A stretch of DNA of 64,000 bases, taken from positions 1 through 64,000 of the forward strand of contig CAKOPZ010000002.1 in assembly GCA_934101145.1 (NCBI GenBank), written 5' to 3'. Source of the DNA: an uncultured Clostridia bacterium. GTDB lineage: Bacteria; Bacillota; Clostridia; TANB77; CAG-508. How positions within the stretch are numbered: position 1 is the first letter of the stretch; each line of letters begins with the position of its first letter. This document shows positions 17,538 through 27,745 of the stretch, in pieces. The notes under the pieces are model-generated. The model saw only the letters and a program-made list of their open reading frames with translations. It was not told the DNA's origin and did no database searches. Made by a program: the position numbers and the translations under genes.

Positions 17538-18601
17538 TATACAATTTCTCCTTTTTGCACATTATATAAGCTACAATCAATTGTTGAAAGATCAACTTTG
17601 TCTGTTCCTGTAATTATAACTTGAGTATTTTCAATATTCTCTAAAAAATTTTTTCTTCTTTTTTCATCTAGTTCAGACATAAAATCATCTAATAATAAAA
17701 TTGGATATTCCCCTATTTCATCATAAACTACATTTAATTCAGATAATTTAAGAGAAAGAATTACAGTTCTATTTTGTCCTTGAGAACCATAAACTCCAAC
17801 TTCTCTGTCATTTATATATATCACAAAATCATCTCTGTGTACACCTTTTGTTGTAAATCCTTTTATAATATCTAATTTTCTTCTTTCATTTAATATTTTT
17901 AAATATTCGTTTTTGTTACTACAATTTGATATATATTCAATTTTTAATTCTTCTTTTTCATCTGTTATTTTTTTATGAATATCATTTATTTTATTAATTA
18001 TTTTATCAACAAATTCTTTTCTGTATAAATAAACTTTTTCACCATATTCAGCAAGTTTTTCATCCCATATTTCAAGCATTTCTTGCGGTTTATTTAATTC
18101 TTTTATTTGTTTTAAATAATTATTTCTTTGATCTAAAGTTTGCATATATAAATTTAAATTATGAACATAATTCGGTCTTAGCTGTCCTATCATCATGTCT
18201 AAAAAACGTCTTCTACCTGCAGGGCCATCCTTCAAAATGTTAATATCTTCTGGTGTAAAAATAACAATATTAATATTTCCTAATAATTCACTTAATTTTT
18301 TTATTTTTATTCCATTAACATTAATTTGTTTTTTACTGCCTATTTCTATTCTTATTTTTCCATCTCTATCTTTTTTTTGAAAATTAGCTTCAACCATTAG
18401 TTTATCTTGTCCAAATTTAATAAGTTCTTTTTCTTTGCTTGTCCTAAATGATTTTCCAAAACTACTTAAAAATATAGCTTCCAAGATATTGGTTTTTCCT
18501 TGTGCATTATCTCCATAAATAATATTTATATTTTTATTAAATTGTATTTCTTGATTTTCATAATTTCTAAAATTAATTAATTTCATTTTATCAATGTACA
18601 T
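17537..18601 (-). CDS. recF: DNA replication and repair protein RecF
   Basis: 354 residues. Walker A GDNAQGKTN lies near 35, with the RecF patterns NYENQEIQF, GPAGRRRFLD, GSQGQNRTVILSLKL (signature helix) and ILLLDDFMSELD (Walker B). RecF binds DNA gaps and, with RecO and RecR (recR is at 56.6 kb), loads RecA. The stop overlaps the remB start by one base. Upstream toward dnaN lies a short intergenic region with three DnaA boxes. Confidence 0.95.
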
Positions 18602-18616
18602 ATTTTTTTCGTCCTT

Positions 18617-18670
18617 TTATCCACAAACCTCTTGAATATGAGATATACTTATCCACAAAATTGTGGATAA
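18617..18670. promoter_or_regulatory. DnaA-box cluster between recF and dnaN
   Basis: Three perfect 9-mers: TTATCCACA at 18617-18625 and 18649-18657, and its complement at 18662-18670. The last two form a near-continuous palindrome. Confidence 0.75.
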
Positions 18671-18687
18671 GTTGTTGTTTTTGCACA

Positions 18688-19806
18688 TTATTCTTTCATT
18701 CTTATTGGAAGTACCATGTAAACGTAGTCTCCACCTTCTTCAACAGGTCTTATTATACATGGAGAAATACTTGAACCAAAATCAATATACACTTCTTGGT
18801 CATCTATTGCTCTAAATGCATCTAAGAAATATTTTGGATTAAATCCTGCCTCTAAATTTTTTCCTTCTGTTGAAATATACATTTCCTCTTTAGCATCACC
18901 TGTTTGGTTTGTACAAGAAATTGTTACTTTTCCTATATCTATATTAACTTTTACAGGATATTTTTTCTCTTTTTCAATACTTGATGAAGAAATTAAACTA
19001 ATTCTTTCAAAACATTCTTGAATAGCACTTTTATCAACTCTTATTCTTGTCTCCCAGTTCTCTGGAATAACACTACTGTAATTTAAAAACTCACCATCAA
19101 GAAGTCTTGTAACAATTTTACAATTTTCCATTTCAAATAATGCTTGATTTTTTGCAACTCCTATTTTTATTGTATCATATGAATCTAAAATAATTTTATT
19201 TATTTCATTTAATGTTCTACCAGGAATTACTGCTGTAAAATCATTTGTTTTAGATTGTAGAAATTTACTTTTCCATGCAAGTCTAAATCCATCAACAGCA
19301 ACTACATTTAATTTATTATTTTTAATTTCAAATAAACATCCTGTAAATATTGGTCTATTTTCTTCTGTACTTACAGCAAATATTGTTTTTCTAATCATTT
19401 CTTTTAAAGATGTTTGCTCAAGTTCAATAGAATTTTCAATACTTATTTTAGGAAGTTCTGGAAATTCATCTGGATTCATTGTAGCAAGTTTGTATAAAGA
19501 ACCTTCACATTCTATTACTAATAGATTTTTATCATCTAAAGAAATACTTATTTCAGAATCAGGTAATCTTCTTATTATTTCACTAAACATTATTGCATTA
19601 ACTACTGTTGCACCTTGTTCTTTTACTTCACAGTGAATAACATATTCGATTCCTATTTCTAAATCATATGTTGTTAATTTTACTTCATCATCATTTGTTT
19701 GAATTAATATTCCTTCTAGTACTGGCATTGTTGTCTTTGTTGCGACCGCTTTTGTTACGGAATTAATAGCTTTAAGGATATTGTCCTTTTCACAAACAAG
19801 TTTCAT
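18688..19806 (-). CDS. dnaN: DNA polymerase III subunit beta (sliding clamp)
   Basis: 372 residues, the usual length for the clamp, with three repeated clamp folds. Recognisable segments are MKLVCEKDNILKAIN at the N-terminus, the central ENRPIFTGCLFE and AVDGFRLA, and the C-terminus ending VYMVLPIRMKE. It tethers polymerase III to DNA. It lies between two DnaA-box clusters, downstream of dnaA in the transcribed direction. The ATG is preceded by AGGAGAAAG. Confidence 0.96.
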   Translation of the reverse strand: MKLVCEKDNILKAINSVTKAVATKTTMPVLEGILIQTNDDEVKLTTYDLEIGIEYVIHCEVKEQGATVVNAIMFSEIIRRLPDSEISISLDDKNLLVIECEGSLYKLATMNPDEFPELPKISIENSIELEQTSLKEMIRKTIFAVSTEENRPIFTGCLFEIKNNKLNVVAVDGFRLAWKSKFLQSKTNDFTAVIPGRTLNEINKIILDSYDTIKIGVAKNQALFEMENCKIVTRLLDGEFLNYSSVIPENWETRIRVDKSAIQECFERISLISSSSIEKEKKYPVKVNIDIGKVTISCTNQTGDAKEEMYISTEGKNLEAGFNPKYFLDAFRAIDDQEVYIDFGSSISPCIIRPVEEGGDYVYMVLPIRMKE

Positions 19807-19865
19807 TTTGCATCTTTCTCCTTTATATATAATATAATAATTATAGTAGTAGTAGTAATAGGTAC

Positions 19866-20031
19866 TGTGGATTGTGTGGAAAACTATGTGGAATACTTAT
19901 ATCCCTATGCTTTTTGATGTGGACAACTTCGTGGATAATTAACAAAGTTATCTACATCAAAAATTTTATTATGGGGATAACTGAGATATCAACATGTTAT
20001 CTACACATTATTCACATACATATGTGGATAT
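19866..20031. promoter_or_regulatory. oriC: DnaA-box cluster between dnaN and dnaA
   Basis: About nine DnaA-box-like 9-mers lie in 170 bp. They include TGTGGACAA (19918), CGTGGATAA (19930), TTATCTACA (19948 and 19997), TTATTCACA (20008) and TGTGGATAT (20023), plus weaker TGTGGAAAA and TGTGGAATA to the left. With the dnaA-rpmH gap this is the expected bipartite clostridial origin. No clear unwinding element could be assigned. Confidence 0.75.
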
Positions 20032-20132
20032 CTAATGTAAGGCTTCCGTAAGTAAAACTAGGCTTCGATTTTCCAAACATAAATTTTTCAAACACTATTT
20101 TTAGAAAAACCTATTTTTCCTATTAATATAAA

Positions 20133-21476
20133 TTATTTGTCAGATTTTAATATGTTTTTCACACTTTCCACAATTCTTTTTGTGGTCATATCATCTTGCA
20201 TTTGTTTACTAATTTTATTGCAAGCATGAATTACTGTTGTATGATCTCTTTTTCCAAACCCTTCTCCTATCTTAGTTAGAGGAAGGTCTGCAAAGTTTCT
20301 ACATAGATACATCGCAATTTGCCTTGGAAATGTAATATCATTTGAACGTTTTACACCTTTTAATTCTTCTACTGTAACATTGAAATATTTTGCAACAGTT
20401 TCTTGAATTAAACCAATTGAAATTACCTTTTCCCTACTTATAACAACATCATTAATGGCTTTTTCTGCCATTTCCATTGTAATGTGTGTATTTGTAAGTG
20501 ATGCATTTGCAATTAATTTATTAAGTACTCCTTCAAGTTCTCTAATGTTTGAATCAATTTTAGTTGCTATATCACATAAAATATCATCATCTATTATAAT
20601 ATTGTCTAATTGAGCCTTTTTACGAAGGATTGCTAAACGTGTTTCATAATCTGGGTTTGAAATATCGGCAATTAATCCCCATTCAAATCTTGATTTTAAT
20701 CTATCTTCTAATAATTTTATATCTTTTGGTGGTCTATCACTAGAGATTATAATTTGTTTTCCACTTTCATGAAGTGTGTTAAATGTGTGGAAAAATTCTT
20801 CTTGTATACGTTCTTTTCCAGCTATAAATTGGATATCATCAATTAACAAAACATCAATATTTTGTCTATATTTATTTCTGAACATCTCCATTTTAGCGTC
20901 TTTGATAGCATTTACTAATTGATTTGTAAATTTCTCTGATGTTACATATACAATGTTTGCATTTCTGTTGTTTAACAGAATTTCATTAGCAATAGCATGC
21001 ATTAGGTGAGTTTTACCAAGGCCTACTCCACCATAAATAAATAGTGGATTGTATGCAGTAGCTGGTGCTTCTGCAACTGCTAAAGCTGCAGCATGTGCAA
21101 ATCTGTTATTATTTCCAACAACAAAAGAATCAAAAGTATATTTTGGATTTAGTGTAGAATTTGATATGCCAGAAAGATTATTATTCATCTGAATTGATGC
21201 TTCTGACTGTTCTTCTGCTACATCATCTTTTAATATTACTGATATTTCACAATTTTTGTTTGTAATATAATTAAAAGTATTTTTAAACAAATCGTGATAT
21301 CTTGAAATAATGGATTCTTTTTGGAAAGCGTTATTTGCAACTAGGACTACATTACCATCTTCAAAACTGTTAATTTCTAGGTCTCTAATCCAAGTTTCGT
21401 ATGAAATCTTTGTAACTTCATTTTTTAGAAGTTCTTTTGCTTTTGTTAAAAGTTCGTTTAATTCTTCTTTTTGCAT
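20133..21476 (-). CDS. dnaA: chromosomal replication initiator protein DnaA
   Basis: 447 residues from the ATG at 21476. An N-terminal helical domain I (WIRDL) and a linker are followed by the AAA+ core: Walker A GGVGLGKTH near 155, Walker B DVLLIDDIQFI, and sensor regions ISSDRPPKDI and RLKSRFEWGL. The C-terminal DNA-binding domain carries the DnaA signature GKRDHTTVIHA. GGAAGG lies about 10 bases before this ATG; a TTG at 21494 would add six residues but lies in the Shine-Dalgarno itself. DnaA boxes on both sides of the gene suggest autoregulation. Confidence 0.96.
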   Translation of the reverse strand: MQKEELNELLTKAKELLKNEVTKISYETWIRDLEINSFEDGNVVLVANNAFQKESIISRYHDLFKNTFNYITNKNCEISVILKDDVAEEQSEASIQMNNNLSGISNSTLNPKYTFDSFVVGNNNRFAHAAALAVAEAPATAYNPLFIYGGVGLGKTHLMHAIANEILLNNRNANIVYVTSEKFTNQLVNAIKDAKMEMFRNKYRQNIDVLLIDDIQFIAGKERIQEEFFHTFNTLHESGKQIIISSDRPPKDIKLLEDRLKSRFEWGLIADISNPDYETRLAILRKKAQLDNIIIDDDILCDIATKIDSNIRELEGVLNKLIANASLTNTHITMEMAEKAINDVVISREKVISIGLIQETVAKYFNVTVEELKGVKRSNDITFPRQIAMYLCRNFADLPLTKIGEGFGKRDHTTVIHACNKISKQMQDDMTTKRIVESVKNILKSDK

Positions 21477-21532
21477 CTTTTTCAATCCTTCCAAAATATA
21501 ATGTTTATATAAAAATGTATTAAATTATACAC

Positions 21533-21553
21533 TTATTCACATAGTTATCCACA
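21533..21553. promoter_or_regulatory. DnaA boxes upstream of dnaA
   Basis: TTATTCACA (21533-21541) and the perfect TTATCCACA (21545-21553) overlap the region where the dnaA promoter must lie. They form the second part of oriC. Confidence 0.7.
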
Positions 21554-21631
21554 ATATTGATATATAATATCAAAAAACAAAAAGCAAAGTCAATACAAAA
21601 AAAACTTTATTTAAAAAATATTCCATTTTTA

Positions 21632-21660
21632 TTGACATAATAAAAGAATTAAGATATAAT
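21632..21660 (+). promoter_or_regulatory. consensus sigma-A promoter of rpmH
   Basis: Perfect TTGACA, 17-bp spacer, perfect TATAAT, 60 bp before rpmH. The strongest promoter match in the window. Confidence 0.85.
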
Positions 21661-21719
21661 TATAAAGCTTATTAATGTAAAAATCCGTTTACGGTTAAAT
21701 ATATACAGGAGGTGCTAAA

Positions 21720-21854
21720 ATGAAAAGAACATATCAACCTAAAAAAAGACAAGAACAAAAAGAGCATGGTTTTATGAAAAGAATGAAAACTAGAGCAGGT
21801 AGAAATGTATTAAAAGCAAGACGTGCAAAAGGAAGAAAAAAATTAAGTGCGTAG
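21720..21854 (+). CDS. rpmH: 50S ribosomal protein L34
   Basis: 44 residues beginning [10 protein letters not shown] and ending [11 protein letters not shown], rich in Arg and Lys, which is diagnostic for L34. An AGGAGG Shine-Dalgarno precedes the ATG. It lies divergent from dnaA across the origin, heading the conserved rpmH-rnpA-yidD-yidC-jag-mnmE-mnmG-rsmG series. Too short for most ORF filters but unmistakable. Confidence 0.97.
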   Translation: MKRTYQPKKRQEQKEHGFMKRMKTRAGRNVLKARRAKGRKKLSA

Positions 21855-21864
21855 GTTTTAAGAA

Positions 21865-21889
21865 GGTCACGAAATCTGTGGCCTTTTTT
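21865..21889 (+). terminator. terminator or attenuator between rpmH and rnpA
   Basis: GGTCAC pairs with GTGGCC, followed by TTTTTT. It probably reduces readthrough so that L34 is made in excess over RnpA. Confidence 0.75.
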
Positions 21890-21921
21890 GAAATTTCTTT
21901 AATCTAAAATGAGTGGTATAA

Positions 21922-22263
21922 ATGAGAAAAATAAAAACATTAAAAAAAAATTACGAATTTCAAAACGTTTTATCAAAAGGTAAATTTTATGTTGGCAAAC
22001 AGATAACTATATATATTTCAACAAATAAATTAGATGAAAATATTATTGGAATTGCTGTTTCAACAAAAGCATGTAATGCTGTAAAAAGGAATCACATAAA
22101 AAGACTTATACGTGAAAATTACAGATTGATAAAAAATGATTTGAAAAAAGGAAACAATATTGTATTTTTATGGAATAAAAAAGTAAAAGCTGAAGAGGCA
22201 AACTATTATACCATAAAGAAAGATATGAATAAATTGTTACAAAAGGCTAATTTATTATCATGA
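21922..22263 (+). CDS. rnpA: ribonuclease P protein component
   Basis: 113 residues, basic, with the RnpA signature region [16 protein letters not shown] (about 52-68) and the N-terminal [15 protein letters not shown]. RnpA binds RNase P RNA for tRNA 5' processing. The stop overlaps the yidD start by four bases (ATGA), indicating coupling. Confidence 0.95.
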   Translation: MRKIKTLKKNYEFQNVLSKGKFYVGKQITIYISTNKLDENIIGIAVSTKACNAVKRNHIKRLIRENYRLIKNDLKKGNNIVFLWNKKVKAEEANYYTIKKDMNKLLQKANLLS

Positions 22264-22478
22264 AAAAAATATTTATAAAATTAATAAATGGATATCAAAG
22301 ATTTATTTCTCCCTTATTTAAAAGTGTGGGAGTAAATTGCAAATATTATCCAAGTTGTTCAGAATATATGAAACAGGCAATAATAAAATATGGCAGTATA
22401 AAGGGAATATATTTAGGAATAAAGAGAATATTAAGGTGTAATCCATCTTCAAAAGGTGGATATGACCCATTAAATTGA
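22260..22478 (+). CDS. yidD: membrane protein insertion efficiency factor YidD
   Basis: 72 residues. It shows [11 protein letters not shown], the three-cysteine family pattern [11 protein letters not shown], and the C-terminal [12 protein letters not shown]. YidD helps YidC insert proteins into the membrane. It overlaps rnpA by four bases and lies 10 bp before yidC. Confidence 0.95.
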   Translation: MKKIFIKLINGYQRFISPLFKSVGVNCKYYPSCSEYMKQAIIKYGSIKGIYLGIKRILRCNPSSKGGYDPLN

Positions 22479-22488
22479 TGGAGGATAT

Positions 22489-23373
22489 ATGGGAATTATA
22501 TCAGAATTATTTGGCTATTTATTAAATGCACTTTATGAGTTATTTAATAATTATGGTATTGCGATAATTGTGTTTTCTGTAATATTAAGAATTATCTTGA
22601 TACCAATAACAATAAAACAGCAAAAATCAATGAAGAAATCAGCAGAACTTCAAGAAGAAATGAAAGAGATTTCTAAAAAATATAAGAACAATCCAGAAAA
22701 ATTAAATCAGGAAACAATTGAGTTATATAAAAGAGAAAAAATGAGTCCTTTTAGTGGATGTTTAAGCTCAATTGTACAAATACTTATAATTTTATCTGTA
22801 TTTTGGCTTGTAAGCCAACCATTAACATATATGAAAAGATTAAATGATGTTCCATATGATTCAAATAATACAGAATCAAACCAAAGTGTTGTAGAATATT
22901 ATAAGAATAGATTACAACAAGAAAGTGAAAATCAAAAATCAGCATATTCAGAAATAGCAATAATTAATAAATATGCTGCAGAAGATGAAAGAGTTTCACT
23001 AAACATGGAATTTTTAGGACTTGATTTAAGTAAGGTCCCAGGAGATAATTTAAGTGATTGGAAAGTATATGTAATTCCTGCACTATATGTAATTTCTTCT
23101 GTAATTTCAATAAAAATTACTACAAATATGAGCAAAAAGAAAAATGAAGAAGCTATTAAAACAAATGAAAATTCTGAAAATAATGAGATGGAAGCTATGG
23201 AGGCAATGAATAAAAATATGACATATATGATGCCAATCATGTCAGTATTTATTGCGTTTATAGCACCACTTGGACTTGCTTTATATTGGTTTGTTAGTAA
23301 TTTGTTAATGATTGTTGAAAAAATTATAATAGACAAGATTATGAAACATAAGGAGGAAAAAGAAAATGCCTAA
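22489..23373 (+). CDS. yidC: YidC/Oxa1 family membrane protein insertase
   Basis: 294 residues with YidC-type hydrophobic segments at about 20-40, 95-115, 190-210 and 240-280. The family region ISIVLRII-like (IVFSVILRIILIPITIKQQ, 26-44) contains the conserved arginine of the hydrophilic groove. The insert between the second and third segments (about 120-185) is polar. There is no lipobox cysteine. An extra charged loop at 212-235 faces the cytoplasm. The gene overlaps jag by eight bases. Confidence 0.93.
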   Translation: MGIISELFGYLLNALYELFNNYGIAIIVFSVILRIILIPITIKQQKSMKKSAELQEEMKEISKKYKNNPEKLNQETIELYKREKMSPFSGCLSSIVQILIILSVFWLVSQPLTYMKRLNDVPYDSNNTESNQSVVEYYKNRLQQESENQKSAYSEIAIINKYAAEDERVSLNMEFLGLDLSKVPGDNLSDWKVYVIPALYVISSVISIKITTNMSKKKNEEAIKTNENSENNEMEAMEAMNKNMTYMMPIMSVFIAFIAPLGLALYWFVSNLLMIVEKIIIDKIMKHKEEKENA

Positions 23374-24049
23374 AAGTATTATAGCAGAGGGAAAGACAAC
23401 TAATGAAGCAATTTCTAATGGTTTAAAACAACTAAATGTTTCAAAAGAAAGTGTAGATATAAAAGTATTAGAAAATAGTGAAAAAAGAAGTTTTTTTAGT
23501 ATTTTAGCTCCAAGAGTTGTAAAAGTGGAGTTAACATTAAAAGAAGAATCAGAAATTAAACATAAAATTGCAGAAAATAAAACAGAAGCAAATCAGGAAG
23601 ATATTGTGGCAGCAACATCAAATATTGAAAAATTTTTATCAGACTTTTCAAAAAGTTTCGAAGGTATAACATATACAGTATCATATGAAAATGATTTCTT
23701 AAATGTAAAAATTGATGGGGGAAATGCTTCAAAATTGATAGGATATAGGGGAGATGTTTTAAATTCCTTGCAAACTATCTTAAACTCAATTGCGAGCAAA
23801 CACTTAGAATCAAGGGTAAGAGTTATTTTAAATATAGGAAACTATAAAGAAAAAAGAGAAAAAGCTTTAGAAGAGCTAGCTGATAAAGTTTCAAAAACAG
23901 TATTAAAAACTGGCAAATCGATAACGTTAGAACCAATGGTTGCATATGAAAGAAAAATAATACATAATAGATTACAACAAAATAGTCTTGTTAGAACATA
24001 TAGCATTGGTGATGAACCATATAGAAAAGTTGTTATAGCAAAAAAATAA
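23366..24049 (+). CDS. jag: Jag/KhpB family RNA-binding protein
   Basis: 227 residues. An N-terminal Jag domain (about 1-55, AEGKTTNEAI) is followed by a linker, then KH (about 110-150, around LIGYRGDVLNSLQTI) and R3H (about 165-225, MVAYERKIIHNRLQ). KhpB/EloR binds RNA and affects cell elongation in other Firmicutes; its location after yidC is typical. The start overlaps the end of yidC. Confidence 0.93.
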   Translation: MPKSIIAEGKTTNEAISNGLKQLNVSKESVDIKVLENSEKRSFFSILAPRVVKVELTLKEESEIKHKIAENKTEANQEDIVAATSNIEKFLSDFSKSFEGITYTVSYENDFLNVKIDGGNASKLIGYRGDVLNSLQTILNSIASKHLESRVRVILNIGNYKEKREKALEELADKVSKTVLKTGKSITLEPMVAYERKIIHNRLQQNSLVRTYSIGDEPYRKVVIAKK

Positions 24050-24141
24050 ATAAAGATTAATCTGAAGTCAAAGTGAGGAGAAATCGTAGAAATACAGGTT
24101 TTACTCTATCTTTGGCTTCTTTTTTTGAAAAGGAGGATATT

Positions 24142-25524
24142 ATGAGTACTACTATTGCAGCAATAGCTACAGCTACAGGTACTGGGAGTGTTGGAATAAT
24201 TAGAATGAGCGGAAAAGATTGCTTTAAAGTCCTAAAAAAAATATTTATTCCTAAAAATAAAAGCATTTCTATTGATGAAATACCAGGATACACAATTAAA
24301 TATGGACATATTATTGATAGCGAAACAAAAGAAGTAATAGATGAGGTATTAGTCTCATTTTTTAAAAGCCCAAAGAGTTATACTACTGAGAATATGTGTG
24401 AAATTAATTCTCATGGAGGAACTTTGGTAGAGCAAAGGATATTGGAACAATGCTTATTAAATGGCGCAGATATGGCTGAACCAGGGGAATTTACAAAAAG
24501 AGCTTTTTTAAATGGAAGAATAGATCTTGCACAAGCAGAATCTGTTATGGATATTATAAATGCAAAAACGGATAAGGAAGCCAAAGCATCACTTAGTCAA
24601 TTAGAAGGAAATTTATCTAAGTGCATTACAGAAATACGAAAAGATTTACTGGATATGATGGCAGATATAGAAGCATCTATTGATTATCCAGAATATGATG
24701 TGCCAGAACTTTCAAATGAAAAAGCAGTTGAAAGACTATCAGAAATTAAAATTAAGCTTAAAGACTTGGAAGATAGCTTTCAAAATGGAAAAATCTTAAA
24801 AGATGGAGTAAAAACGGTTATTGTAGGAAAGCCTAATGCTGGTAAATCATCACTTTTAAACATAATGCTTAATGAAGAAAGAGCAATTGTAAGCAGTCAA
24901 GCTGGAACAACAAGAGATACAATAGAAGAATTTATAAAAATAAAGGGAATTCCTTTAAAAATAATTGATACAGCAGGAATAAGAAATACAAAAGATGAAA
25001 TAGAAGCAATAGGTGTAAAGAAAGCAATAAGTTTAATTGATGATGCAGATTTAGTAATTGCAATTTTTGATGAATCAAAAGATATTGATGAAGAAGATGA
25101 AAGAGTAATAAATTTGATAAAAAACAAAAAAACAATTATATTGCTAAATAAATGCGATTTAAGCAAAAAAAGTAAAAAAACGATAAATTATATGTCTAAA
25201 ATAAATAAAACGGTTATAGAGGCTTCTATGAGGTCGAAAAAAGGAATAGACGAGCTTTATAATACTATACAAAAAATGTTCCAAGTTGGAGAAGTAGAAA
25301 TTGGCAAAGATATTATAATTACGAATATAAGACATAAAAATCAAATACATAAAGCATATGAAAGCATAGAAAAAGCAATAGATACAGTAAATATGGGAAT
25401 GCCAATAGATATAATTGCAGTTGAAATAAAGCAGACATTGGAAAATTTGGGAAGTATAACAGGAGATAATGTATCTGAAGATATTATAAATGAAATATTT
25501 TCAAAATTTTGCTTAGGAAAATAA
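24142..25524 (+). CDS. mnmE: tRNA uridine-5-carboxymethylaminomethyl(34) synthesis GTPase MnmE
   Basis: 460 residues. The N-terminal folate-binding domain begins MSTTIAAIATATGTGSVGIIRMSG. The G domain (about 220-375) has G1 GKPNAGKS, G3 DTAGIR and G4 NKCD. The C-terminal end FSKFCLGK carries the invariant Cys. MnmE works with MnmG (next gene) to modify wobble uridine. An upstream in-frame ATG at 24073 is unlikely, because AAGGAGG lies directly before 24142. A small AAATGTT/AACATTT hairpin follows the stop. Confidence 0.95.
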   Translation: MSTTIAAIATATGTGSVGIIRMSGKDCFKVLKKIFIPKNKSISIDEIPGYTIKYGHIIDSETKEVIDEVLVSFFKSPKSYTTENMCEINSHGGTLVEQRILEQCLLNGADMAEPGEFTKRAFLNGRIDLAQAESVMDIINAKTDKEAKASLSQLEGNLSKCITEIRKDLLDMMADIEASIDYPEYDVPELSNEKAVERLSEIKIKLKDLEDSFQNGKILKDGVKTVIVGKPNAGKSSLLNIMLNEERAIVSSQAGTTRDTIEEFIKIKGIPLKIIDTAGIRNTKDEIEAIGVKKAISLIDDADLVIAIFDESKDIDEEDERVINLIKNKKTIILLNKCDLSKKSKKTINYMSKINKTVIEASMRSKKGIDELYNTIQKMFQVGEVEIGKDIIITNIRHKNQIHKAYESIEKAIDTVNMGMPIDIIAVEIKQTLENLGSITGDNVSEDIINEIFSKFCLGK

Positions 25525-25849
25525 AATGTTTCGCAACATTTTATATGCTTAAATAGATTATAAAACGCCATCAAATAACAGTAAAAAAAATGGTAAAAAA
25601 TCAATGAAAAACAAACAACCAAAATGACAAACATATAAAACACAGAACAAAATATTAAATTTTACCTATTGGTAAATATAGACATATCAAGGGTTTGATA
25701 AAATAGGAAAAATATAGACTGACAAAAAGACAAACTGTTGTCGAAAAATGTCGAAGATATTTTACAAGTAGAAATAAAGCGAAAACAAATTCGTAGTAAA
25801 AATGGTACGTTTCGCAGATAACGAGTAAATAACATATAGGAGGTAAATA
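25525..25849 (+). other. mnmE-mnmG intergenic region
   Basis: 325 bp without a gene. It holds the hairpin after mnmE (25524-25543), the 13-mer CCAAAATGACAAA at 25619-25631 that recurs twice in the 31-32 kb repeat, and two tandem Spo0A-box-like sites. mnmG follows with an AGGAGG Shine-Dalgarno. Confidence 0.5.
25738..25755 (+). promoter_or_regulatory. two tandem Spo0A-box-like sites upstream of mnmG
   Basis: TTGTCGAA (25738-25745) and TGTCGAA (25749-25755) lie on the same strand with an 11-bp period, one helical turn. They are about 100 bp upstream of mnmG. Confidence 0.4.
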
Positions 25850-27730
25850 ATGAAATATAATGCAGGAAAATATGATGTTGCAGTAATAGGAGCAGGACAT
25901 GCAGGATGTGAAGCAGCACTTGCGTCAGCAAGAATGGGATTTAAGACACTTCTATTTTCAATAAGCTTGGAGGCAGTGGCAAATATGCCATGTAATCCAC
26001 ACATAGGAGGAAGTTCAAAAGGTCATTTAGTTAAAGAATTAGATTGCTTAGGTGGAGAAATGGGAAAAAATATAGATAAAACATATACTCAACTAAGAAT
26101 GCTTAACACATCAAAAGGACCAGCAGTTTATTCTTTAAGAGCTCAAGCTGATAGAAAAAGATATCAAATGGAAATGAAACATACTTTGGAGAAACAAAAA
26201 AATTTATATTTAAAACAAGCTGAAATTGTAGACATAGGTGTAGAAGATGGAAAAGTGGTATCTGTTGAAACAAATATTGGTGCAATATATGAAGTAAAAA
26301 ATGTTATACTTGCAACAGGTACATATTTAAAAGGAAAAATATATATTGGAGAGACATCTTTTGAAAGTGGCCCAGATGGAGTATTCCCAGCTGTTAAATT
26401 ATCAGATGTTCTAAAGAAAATAGGAATTAATTTAGTAAGATTTAAGACTGGAACTCCAGCTAGAATCAATAAAAATAGTATAGATTTTTCTAAAATGGAA
26501 ATACAAGAAGGAGACAAACACCCAGAAGCATTTTCATTTGAGGATACAATAGATGATACAAAAGAACAATTACCATGTTATCTTACATATACAACAAAGG
26601 AAACACATGATATTATAAGAGCAAATTTACATAGATCACCACTTTATAGCGGCGAAATAACGGGTACAGGGCCTAGATATTGCCCTTCAATAGAGGATAA
26701 AGTTGTAAGATTTGCTGATAAAGAGAGACATCAAATATTCGTTGAACCAATAGGAAAAGATACCGATGAAATGTATATTCAAGGAATGAGTTCATCACTT
26801 CCAGAAGATGTACAAATCGCTATGTACCGCACCATTCCTGGGCTTGAGCACGCAGAGTTTACACGCCCTGCATATGCAATAGAATATGATTGTATAGAAC
26901 CTTCTGAACTGAAATTATCACTAGAACATAAAAAAATTGATGGAATGTTCTTTGCTGGGCAAATAAATGGTACATCAGGATATGAAGAGGCAGCAGTTCA
27001 AGGAATAATTGCAGGAATTAATAGTGGAAGAAAGCTACAAGGCAAAAAGCCTGTAATTTTAGACCGTTCACAGGCATATATTGGTGTATTAATTGATGAT
27101 ATTGTTACAAAAGGTACAAATGAACCATATAGAATGATGACTTCAAGGGCTGAATATAGGCTACTTTTAAGGCAGGATAATGCAGATTTAAGACTCACAG
27201 AAATAGGACATGAAGTTGGACTTATTTCAGATGAAAGATATAGTAAGTTTTTAGATAAAAAGAATAAAATTGAGCAAGAAATCGATAGATTAAAGAAAAA
27301 AACAATAAAACCAACAGAAAAAGTTAATGAATTTCTAAGAAAATATGGTTCTTCGGAAATATCAAATGGAGTAAAACTTAGCGATTTACTAAAAAGAACA
27401 GAACTTACATATGAAGATATGTCAGAAATAGATGACGAAAGACCAGAATTACCAAGGGATGTAGCTCAAGAAGTAGAAATTCAAGTAAAATATGAGGGAT
27501 ATATAAAATTACAAGAAGAGCAAGTAGAAAAATTTAAAAAATTAGAGAAAAAACTATTACCAGAAGACATTTGTTATAATGATATTAAAGGTTTAAGAAT
27601 AGAAGCAAGACAAAAACTTGATAAAATAAAACCAACTTCAGTTGGCCAAGCATCAAGAATATCAGGGGTTTCACCAGCTGATGTATCAGTACTTTTAATT
27701 TATTTGGAACAATTGAAAGAAGAAAAATAA
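25850..27730 (+). CDS. mnmG: tRNA uridine-5-carboxymethylaminomethyl(34) synthesis enzyme MnmG
   Basis: 626 residues, the normal length. The N-terminal FAD-binding motif [10 protein letters not shown] (about 12-21), the GidA signature [11 protein letters not shown] (about 268-278), and the C-terminal helical domain ending in [12 protein letters not shown] are present. The flavoprotein partner of MnmE. A short internal tract (about 26817-26875, encoding [17 protein letters not shown]) uses CGC, CTT, GAG, CAC and CCT codons and is much richer in G and C than the rest of the gene. Confidence 0.96.
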   Translation: MKYNAGKYDVAVIGAGHAGCEAALASARMGFKTLLFSISLEAVANMPCNPHIGGSSKGHLVKELDCLGGEMGKNIDKTYTQLRMLNTSKGPAVYSLRAQADRKRYQMEMKHTLEKQKNLYLKQAEIVDIGVEDGKVVSVETNIGAIYEVKNVILATGTYLKGKIYIGETSFESGPDGVFPAVKLSDVLKKIGINLVRFKTGTPARINKNSIDFSKMEIQEGDKHPEAFSFEDTIDDTKEQLPCYLTYTTKETHDIIRANLHRSPLYSGEITGTGPRYCPSIEDKVVRFADKERHQIFVEPIGKDTDEMYIQGMSSSLPEDVQIAMYRTIPGLEHAEFTRPAYAIEYDCIEPSELKLSLEHKKIDGMFFAGQINGTSGYEEAAVQGIIAGINSGRKLQGKKPVILDRSQAYIGVLIDDIVTKGTNEPYRMMTSRAEYRLLLRQDNADLRLTEIGHEVGLISDERYSKFLDKKNKIEQEIDRLKKKTIKPTEKVNEFLRKYGSSEISNGVKLSDLLKRTELTYEDMSEIDDERPELPRDVAQEVEIQVKYEGYIKLQEEQVEKFKKLEKKLLPEDICYNDIKGLRIEARQKLDKIKPTSVGQASRISGVSPADVSVLLIYLEQLKEEK

Positions 27731-27745
27731 TATATGTGAGGTAAA

